Source of the DNA: Gnetum montanum
Taxonomy: Eukaryota; Streptophyta; Gnetopsida; Gnetales; Gnetaceae
Direction: 5' to 3'
Length of the DNA stretch: 37,879 bases
Assembly: GCA_015680685.1 (NCBI GenBank)
Contig: MNCI01036516.1
Span: forward strand, 21,949 to 59,827
Shown here: piece by piece, positions 31,773-37,879 of the stretch
Layout of the letters: each line of letters starts with the position of its first letter
Numbering within the stretch: the stretch's first letter is position 1
Made by a program: the position numbers and the translations under genes
The notes under the pieces: generated by a model
Told to the model about the DNA's origin: nothing
Seen by the model: the letters and a program-made list of their open reading frames with translations, nothing else
Database searches by the model: none

Positions 31773-32640
31773 CTGTAATGATTGAAAACGTCGCTGGCTA
31801 GAATCACTAAGGGGCAATAGATGCATAGCCTTAACCCCACCTTTGTGTGAGGGCCTTGTTGAAAATGGATGCAGAGCACCCTAAACGGTCTTGTCGATTG
31901 AATAGGGACTTTGTCGGTTGCAACCGGGGGGTGGCATGGTTAGCCAAAATGCAAATGCAAACAATGTGAAACGATGCTAAGTGTCAAAGTGGTGCTTCAT
32001 GGTGTTAAGTGTAGAGTGTAGCCACAAAATGGAGATGAGCATAGCCAAGGGTTTTGACCAAAAGTAGAGTGTCAACCCATGGAGACTACTACCTAAGCAT
32101 AATACAAAGTGATGATGCATGAAAAAATGTGAAAAGATGTAAGAAAAATACCAAAAAATTGCTAGAAACAAGAGAGGGAAATGGAACACCACCCCAAATG
32201 GGGACATAGTTAACTCCAAAAGGGTATTAGAAGGTATACAATGTACAATAGGCATAGTTGAAGCATAGTCATAGTCTTGATGGTGTTGGGCTGTGAAGTT
32301 TCGTGCTCACCATGATGAACTGTGCTTGCTGGGTTGGTTGTTGCGGTGTATTGTGTGATGTTTTGTAAGGCTGCAATAGGGCTATAGTGGACCATGATGT
32401 GCAACTCTATCTTTCTACTGGTGTGATGTGCTCTAGGGCTTGTTCACCCATGGAGCTAAGTGCCAAGATGCCAAAATGCCAAATGCCAAATAAATGTTCT
32501 AATTGCCAAACTGGTGAAAAATGGAAGCCAACCCCCTAAAATACTGGGGTGCAAGGGTATTTATAGGGCTAGGGTTAGCCCAAAATGTAGATTAAGTGCC
32601 ACGTGGTAATGTGGTAGGTGGGACCACAAGAAAAATTAAG
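31773..32640 (-). repeat. Left arm of large inverted repeat: LTR-like promoter segment, minus
   Basis: Read on the minus strand it holds in order CCACGTGGCACT (G-box at 32599-32606), TATAAATA (32558-32565), TTTTAGGGGGTTGG, GGCATTTGGCATTTTGGC, GTTAACTATG...ATTTGGGGTGGTG (about 32187-32214) and GACGTTTTCAATC (31783). The same order of diverged words occurs on the plus strand at 33600-34345. This is most simply an old LTR (U3-R-U5) in reverse. Confidence 0.6.
32599..32606 (-). promoter_or_regulatory. G-box upstream of a minus-strand TATA box
   Basis: CCACGTGG lies 34 bases upstream of TATAAATA (32558-32565) on the minus strand. The right arm has CCATGTGG (33626-33633) before its TATAAATA (33667-33674), so the pairing is ancestral to both arms. 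G-boxes bind plant bZIP and bHLH factors; activity here is unknown. Confidence 0.45.
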
Positions 32641-32710
32641 AAAATTTTCTAAGTTTGGAGGTGACTAGAAAAAGTTCAAAAATTTTCTAACTCAGGCTAC
32701 TACCCTCATC

Positions 32711-32824
32711 CCATGTTATGTGCAGGACACGAGATGCTGGCTGTTATGCTTGTCCCATGTTATGTGTAGGACATGAGATGCTAGCTACTATGCTAATACC
32801 ATGTTACATGTGGGACATGGGATG
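32711..32824 (+). repeat. 44-bp tandem repeat, 2.6 copies
   Basis: Units begin CCATGTTATGTGNAGGACA at 32711 and 32755, and CCATGTTACATG at 32799. Each is 44 bases long, and the last is partial. Confidence 0.85.
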
Positions 32825-32829
32825 ATTCC

Positions 32830-33340
32830 TAGGGACACAACATAACATGGACACTTAGAAGAATCTAGTAAAAATTGTAGTCCTTGTTCTTGCTACATTG
32901 GCTACACTTTGGAGCATAGTAAGAGGGGTAACCTCAAGAGTTAGAAAATCTACCAAATGCCTCTTCCATCCTAAGCTAGCTTGATAGCTTCTGGCTTGAT
33001 ACTTAGGTAAAATTGACCACTAAAAAGTGTGTTACACTGGCTATGCTCTAAAGTGTAGTAGGTAGAGTGAGAGCATAGCAGAATACTTAGAAAAATTTTA
33101 ACTATTGTTGACACTTAGAAATTTGGCAAAACAGGCCCTAATGCATGCTATGCTAGCTACGCTGGGGAGCATAGCACCAACACTTAGAAAAATTTGCCAA
33201 GTTTTAACACTTAGACAAATTTGTAGGAAGTGCCATCGTTTTAACAATTAGAAAATTTTTGCAAATCTAGCTATTGGAGCTGACTACACTCAACACTTAG
33301 AAAGATTTGGGCAAAGTGCCACCATTTTGACACTTGGCCA
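32830..33340 (+). repeat. Dispersed motif array, ACACTTAGAAAAATTT and GGAGCATAG words
   Basis: Imperfect copies of ACACTTAGAMAAATTT lie near 33087, 33110, 33180, 33210, 33245 and 33293. They alternate with TACACTTTGGAGCATAG-like words (about 32893, 33040, 33165). The array fills the centre of the inverted repeat. The outer arrays at 31141-31660 and 34490-34680 carry the same word in opposite orientations. Confidence 0.55.
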
Positions 33341-33599
33341 AATTTGTAGTGAAGATGTTGAGACCTGAAACTTTGTCGTATTTTAGTACCTATGCTCAAC
33401 ACCACTTGGGAGAGTGGACAGCGTAGTCCTATAGCGTAGTCTCCAAAACTACACTTTTGCATTATTTTCAAGTACATTGTGGTCTATTTGGCACTCACAC
33501 ATGCAATCTTGGTAGCGTAGTCATAGTCTAGTAGTCTCATAGGGTCCATTGAAGCACACCAGTGGAACACCATTTGCCTTAGTGGGAGTGTAGTTGGGG

Positions 33600-34345
33600 C
33601 TAACATAGTTCAAACTATCCCTATACCATGTGGCACTCGATCCATGGTTCATGCTATCATTAGCCTTATAAATATCCCAACATTCCATGTTTTAGGGGTT
33701 GGAAAACCAAAAGAAAGGTTGGAAAATTTGAGCATTAGCATTCTTGGCATTTGGTGCTCGAGCGCACTTGGCATTTGGTAGACACCGTTGCACACCACTA
33801 CAACACCACTACAAACCACTGCAGATTATAGGACACCATGGCAGCCAACTTGGTAGGCTTAGACTTCATAGCAAGCATTAGTTTTTGTAGCCTAGACACC
33901 CTAAGATTGTGACTACACTGCCTATTGTGCCTATCTATACACCATGTAGCTCCTCACCTTCTCTTGCAGTTAACTATGCTCCCCTCATTTGGGGTGGTGC
34001 CGCTTTCTCTCTTGCTCACATATTGCACATTTTTTCTGGTACATTTTAACATTTTACTTACCTTCTGTTGCTATTTTTTCACATATTCATGAATTTGCAT
34101 CCTTGTTTTACTTTAAAAACCTTGACTAGTTTACCCTCATAGGCACCATGGACATTGTAAACACCATGCAAATCCCTTGCATTTGGTCATCGTAACACCT
34201 TGTGAGTACTAGTCTAATCAACAAGATCATTCTAGGAATCCTACCTTCATCTCCAATAGGCCCTCACATGAACATGAGGTCAAGGTTGTACAACTGTAGA
34301 TCTCTCAATGTACCATTTTAACCTTTGACGTTTTCAGTCGCTATA
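33600..34345 (+). repeat. Right arm of large inverted repeat: LTR-like promoter segment, plus
   Basis: It carries CCATGTGGCACT, TATAAATA (33667-33674), TTTTAGGGGTTGG, TTGGCATTTGG twice, GTTAACTATGCTCCCCTCAT then TTGGGGTGGTG (33969-33999) and GACGTTTTCAGTC (about 34328). It is diverged from the left arm but collinear in reverse. It is followed by a primer-site-like sequence at 34352. Confidence 0.6.
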
Positions 34346-34351
34346 ATTTTT

Positions 34352-34369
34352 TGGTACTAGAAGGAGGGC
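34352..34369 (+). other. Primer-binding-site-like sequence
   Basis: TGGTACTAGAAGGAGGGC lies just after the right arm. It resembles TGGCGCTAGAAGGAGGGC, which I recall from Tat-like Gypsy elements. It marks the probable LTR end and agrees with the Tat-like gag relic nearby. Assignment to a specific tRNA was not possible by eye. Confidence 0.35.
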
Positions 34370-34744
34370 ATTTTCCATTTCCTTCTTTGGCCTTCCTTGG
34401 TTGTTACCTTGCATGATCTCTACACCCTTATGTAAATTGATCCCTATTGTTGGTTCCCCTAGAATCCTACTTGACAACCACCAAAGATTATACCTCACAC
34501 TTAGACAAATTTTGGGTGCTTAGGAGAGCATAGTTGGCATACAACATAGTGAGCATAGCCGACTTTGAGCATAGTCCTAGAGTTAGCCATTTTTTTCAAG
34601 AATTTACACTTAGTCATTTTTTCAGTAATTTTATACTTAACCATTTTTTCTGCATTCTTGCACTTAGCCATTTTTTCTAGCTAGTAGAGTTAACCTCTTT
34701 TGCCTTTTTCCAATAGAAAATTTTGCATCTCCCCCTTTTGCATC

Positions 34745-35169
34745 ATGGATCCCAGGAAACCTTCAACCTTTGCTTCATGTGTAGTTGTTCCATGGCCTGT
34801 TCAGCAAGAGAACTAGATTAACCTTCTTGAAGTTGGAGGTCTTGTCTTGGTAGAAAAAAGATAATCTTGTAGGTTGCACAACCTACCTCTTGAGTTCATG
34901 ATGCTCAATGATGAGCAATATAACTTCATTTTCATGAAGCTCCAGGTGGGTATGTACATAGACTGCAAAGAAATGGAAGCCAAATGTAGTTTTGAGCTCA
35001 TACAATGAAATGGGAAGGAATGGTTCCCTTTCGCTATGGAATTTATTCCACTCACAAAGCCTTACAAGTGGATGTTGAACAACCTTATTTGAAACCTCAA
35101 ACATGAAATAGGGACCACATATGAGGAACATTTTTTTGGTAATTTCTTACTATCTCTTAGCTTATGTCT
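34745..35169 (+). pseudogene. Decayed ORF after the primer-site-like sequence, unknown protein
   Basis: From ATG 34745 (MDPRKPSTFASCVVVPWPVQ) one frame continues past 35140 with four in-frame stops (two TGA) and no frameshift. It reads FMMLNDEQYNFIFMKLQVGM, later NGKEWFPFAMEFIPLTKPYK and HEIGTTYEEHFF. The amino-acid composition is protein-like, with many Trp, Met and charged residues. I do not recognise the family. The position downstream of an LTR-like arm and primer site suggests the first ORF of a retroelement. A host-gene fragment is the alternative. Confidence 0.4.
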
Positions 35170-35996
35170 TTACCTTCACATTTTTTATTAATATTCATTA
35201 AGTTATATGCTATTTTAAGAGTTTCTATTAGATTGGTTTGATTATTTAATCATTTAGTTAATGAAAATTTATCTATTTTCTGTGCTATTTACATGTATCA
35301 TTAGTTGTTGCTTAATCAATGGTACTATATTGATGTTGGACTATGTTATCTCATATGTTTTGTGAATAGCTATGTAAAATGTTCCTTATAAATAACATTG
35401 GTGGTTAATTCTATCATAGTTCATTTCATTTTATATTTATGTAATGCAGTTATTTGATCTTTAAGTTCTAGGATTATGCTTCTTACTTTGTAAAGGATAC
35501 TATAATTATTTACTTAAATTGATATTCTTGCTTCATTGGATAACAGTTTTAATACTTTGGATCATCATCACGATCCTAGCCTTATTTGAAGAATGTGGAA
35601 GTTTATATTTATTGAATAAATATTTTCTTCCCCCTTAGTAGCGATTGTCTATGGTGTTAAATGATGTTATACTTGCATTTTATTATCTTGATATATTGAT
35701 TATTGGAATTTTGATAGATGGTTGTAAACTATTTAATAAGCTACATATCCTTTAACTATGTTCTTAGGATAGGTTAAGTACATGACAACAAATAAGCGCT
35801 TAGATACCATCTTGCTGCTATAGGATAAGTTAGGAGGTGTTATATAAGTGTAAAAAAAATAAGGATACATAAGACATTTGGACATAATAAAGGAAACTTG
35901 AGAAACGTTTTTGAAAGTTAGGTGCATGACAATAAAAAGATAATCAACTAATTGGTACATAAATCCTTAAATCAGGTTGATAATTCATGGCTGCTA
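35170..35996. other. AT-rich intergenic DNA
   Basis: There is no supported feature. It is AT-rich with short frames on the minus strand only, and ends abruptly at the GC-richer LINE. Confidence 0.55.
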
Positions 35997-35999
35997 TAA

Positions 36000-37879
36000 C
36001 CCTTCTCACGTCAGGAGCTCCATATCATGCTGGTGGATATGCTGGCAGACAAGGCGTCGGGGCCCGATGGATGGCCCATTGAATTTTTCCTAGAATTCGA
36101 GGACATGCTGGGGGTGAACCTGCTCAACACTTTCAACCACATGCTAGCGTGGCATCAAGTTCGTAGAGAAATTAATTGCTCCCGCATAGTCCTGCTGCCA
36201 AAGACGGAGAAGCCCACATCCCCAGGACATTTCGTCCCATCGGAGTCTGCAACTCGCTTCTGCATTTTTTTTCTCGCATGCTTGTTGCCAGGCTACGACC
36301 ACTCATGCCACGGCTGGTGGGGAAAAACCAGGGTACTTTTATGAAGGGCTGCCATATTCAAGACCAAGTCCTGCTGCTGCAGGAAATTCAGCACTCCCTC
36401 CGCGTTGCTAAATTCCCAGGCCTCTGCATCAAACTCGACATTACCAAGGCTTACGATTCCGTGAGTTGGGCAACCCTGCGGAACATGCTGCTTGTGAAAG
36501 GCCTGGACATGGCCTTTGTGGAGCTCTACCTATAGATGCAATGGGGAGGGCAGTACTCCCTAGATATTGATGGACACTTGTGGGGCTTCCATGGGACCGG
36601 ACGTGGGCTTCGTCAAGGCGACCCCCTCTCTCTGCTCCTTTTCCTGATGATGATGGACCTCTTGCAAATCTACTGTGCAGAGGAAGGTGTCCAAGGACTG
36701 GATCTGCATGGAATCCCCTATCTCACCACCCATTACACGGACGACACCATGATCTTTATTAGGGCTGTCGTGCCGCAGGTCAGGGCTTTAATGAGGGGGC
36801 TGGATCGGTTCCAATGGGAGGTGGGACTGACGACAAACTTTGAGAAGTCTGCGTTGTACTTCACGCACACTCATCATTCGGTGCGTAGCAAGATTATTCA
36901 AATCCTGGGGATCCTGCCAGGAGAGGTGGACGATAAATATTTGGGCATCCCCATCCACAACTGGCACAGACGGCAAACTTGGCAAGCCCTCATTATGAGA
37001 ATTCAAAAACGCACGACCCACTGGACAAATCGTTTCCTATCTCAAAATGGGAAAATCGTGCTGGCAGCCACTGTGTTGGGTGCCATGGCTAGGTTTGCTG
37101 CCTCGATGGCCTCCCTGCCCTCTGGAGTTGCCACGAAAATCGATACTATAATCCACGATTTCGTGTGGTCGGGTGGTAAAGGGGGAAAAAAGATGCACCT
37201 GGTGGAGTGGACCAAAACCATGTGGCCCCACACTGCCAGGGGGGTGGGCATCCTCCCTTTCAAGGTTGAAGCAGCCTTAGGAAGGCAAAGACTGATATGA
37301 CGACTTTCCACAACGTAGGAAGATCCCTCCCTCTGGGCGCAAATTCTGCAGTGGAAGTATAGGCCCTGGACGGTGGCAGGCTCTGATTCTCAAGTCTGGA
37401 GATAGCTGTGCGCTCATGTAAGGTCGCTGGGCCATGTTTAGGAGATCCCCCTGCATCCTTGACAGTTCCTCCAGAAACAGTTCCCGACTGATCTGCGCTA
37501 GATGCAGCTCTGGAAGGGAATCCTCCTGGAAAAAATCAAGATGTTTGGGTGGCTAATCCTCCACCATGCCCTCCCCATCCGGGCATTATTGCAGTCAAGG
37601 GACATGGCAATCAGTAACCATTTCCCCCTGTGTAATCAAAATATAGAAATGTTACAACACTTCATGCATGAGTGCCATGTGACCAGACAATTATGGCATA
37701 CGACAGCTCTCCATCCCCCAATTGTTTCCAGCAACTCACCGGCGGTGGCAGCACTCTAGATCCTGTGGAAGGCCAGAAATGAATGCATCTTTAAAGGCAT
37801 GGCCTTCCCTCCTTTGACTGTGTTTTCTGACAAGTTCAGGAAATTCTGGCATGAAATTACTGCTGCGATGGATCCGCAT
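36000..37879 (+). pseudogene. LINE (plant L1-type) ORF2: reverse transcriptase plus zf-RVT, 5'-truncated and decayed
   Basis: The sequence starts inside the RT domain (FSRQELHIMLVDMLADKASG then PDGWPIEFF) and runs off the window edge. A frameshift lies near 36230. Then follow FRPIGVCNSL, GKNQGTFMKGCHIQDQ, motif A KLDITKAYDSVSW (about 36430), motif B GRGLRQGDPLS (about 36600), motif C YTDDTMIF (about 36735, catalytic DD present) and DDKYLGIPIHN. Further on are the zf-RVT part (LWKGILLEKIKMFGWLILHH from 37505, HECHVTRQLWH near 37668) and a closing segment after TAG 37757. In-frame stops include 36533 (TAG) and 37298 (TGA), with a cluster at 37301-37501. It would have made the enzyme for target-primed reverse transcription. 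No endonuclease region is present. Confidence 0.88.

Overview
This window looks like repeat-rich nuclear DNA of a land plant with a large genome, possibly a gymnosperm, although no host gene fixes the taxon. About two thirds is transposable-element sequence. It comprises LTR retrotransposons with plant tRNA primer sites (tRNA-Asp, initiator tRNA-Met), several LINE remnants, solo or partial LTRs, and AT-rich filler. Almost every coding frame is broken by in-frame stops, many of the kind expected from C-to-T decay of methylated DNA. No bacterial, organellar or CRISPR features were seen.

Layout. The LTR end of a family here called family 1 lies at 1-131. Element A (604-9727) is a complete family-1 retrotransposon bounded by the target duplication GCAAG. 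A LINE 3' remnant (about 10250-11097 and 14906-15561) is split by a smaller minus-strand LTR element, D (11103-14900, target duplication GAATT, initiator-Met primer site). A second LINE RT relic lies at 15848-16480. The interval 17430-19020 is richer in G+C and keeps its CpGs. It is the only stretch that could be a host gene or promoter, and a weak two-exon minus-strand model is given. After it come a tRNA-like/SINE candidate and a 152-bp tandem duplication. Element B (20749-25763, target duplication TAGGT) is a second, internally deleted family-1 element. A reverse solo LTR (C) lies at 26234-27130. The segment 27131-35996 holds a 20-bp minisatellite, a decayed gag of Tat/Ogre-like type, arrays of short motifs, and a large diverged inverted repeat of LTR-like promoter segments. 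A LINE reverse transcriptase runs off the right edge (36000-37879).

How the parts work together. Family 1 (A and B) is the most interesting item. Both copies carry LTR, tRNA-Asp-type primer site, gag, a noncoding spacer, a second ORF and the 3' LTR. Neither copy has any trace of protease, reverse transcriptase, RNase H or integrase. The second ORF is preceded by good splice signals. It encodes a glycine/arginine-rich start, a region like the 'putative plant transposon protein' domain of Athila-type elements, and a long coiled coil. This reads as a non-autonomous, Athila-related gag-plus-third-ORF lineage that must borrow pol. Its members share the R/U5 part of the LTR but carry two unrelated U3 modules: a 14-bp GATATC array in A and C, and a CGACGT/TGACGT-rich block in B.
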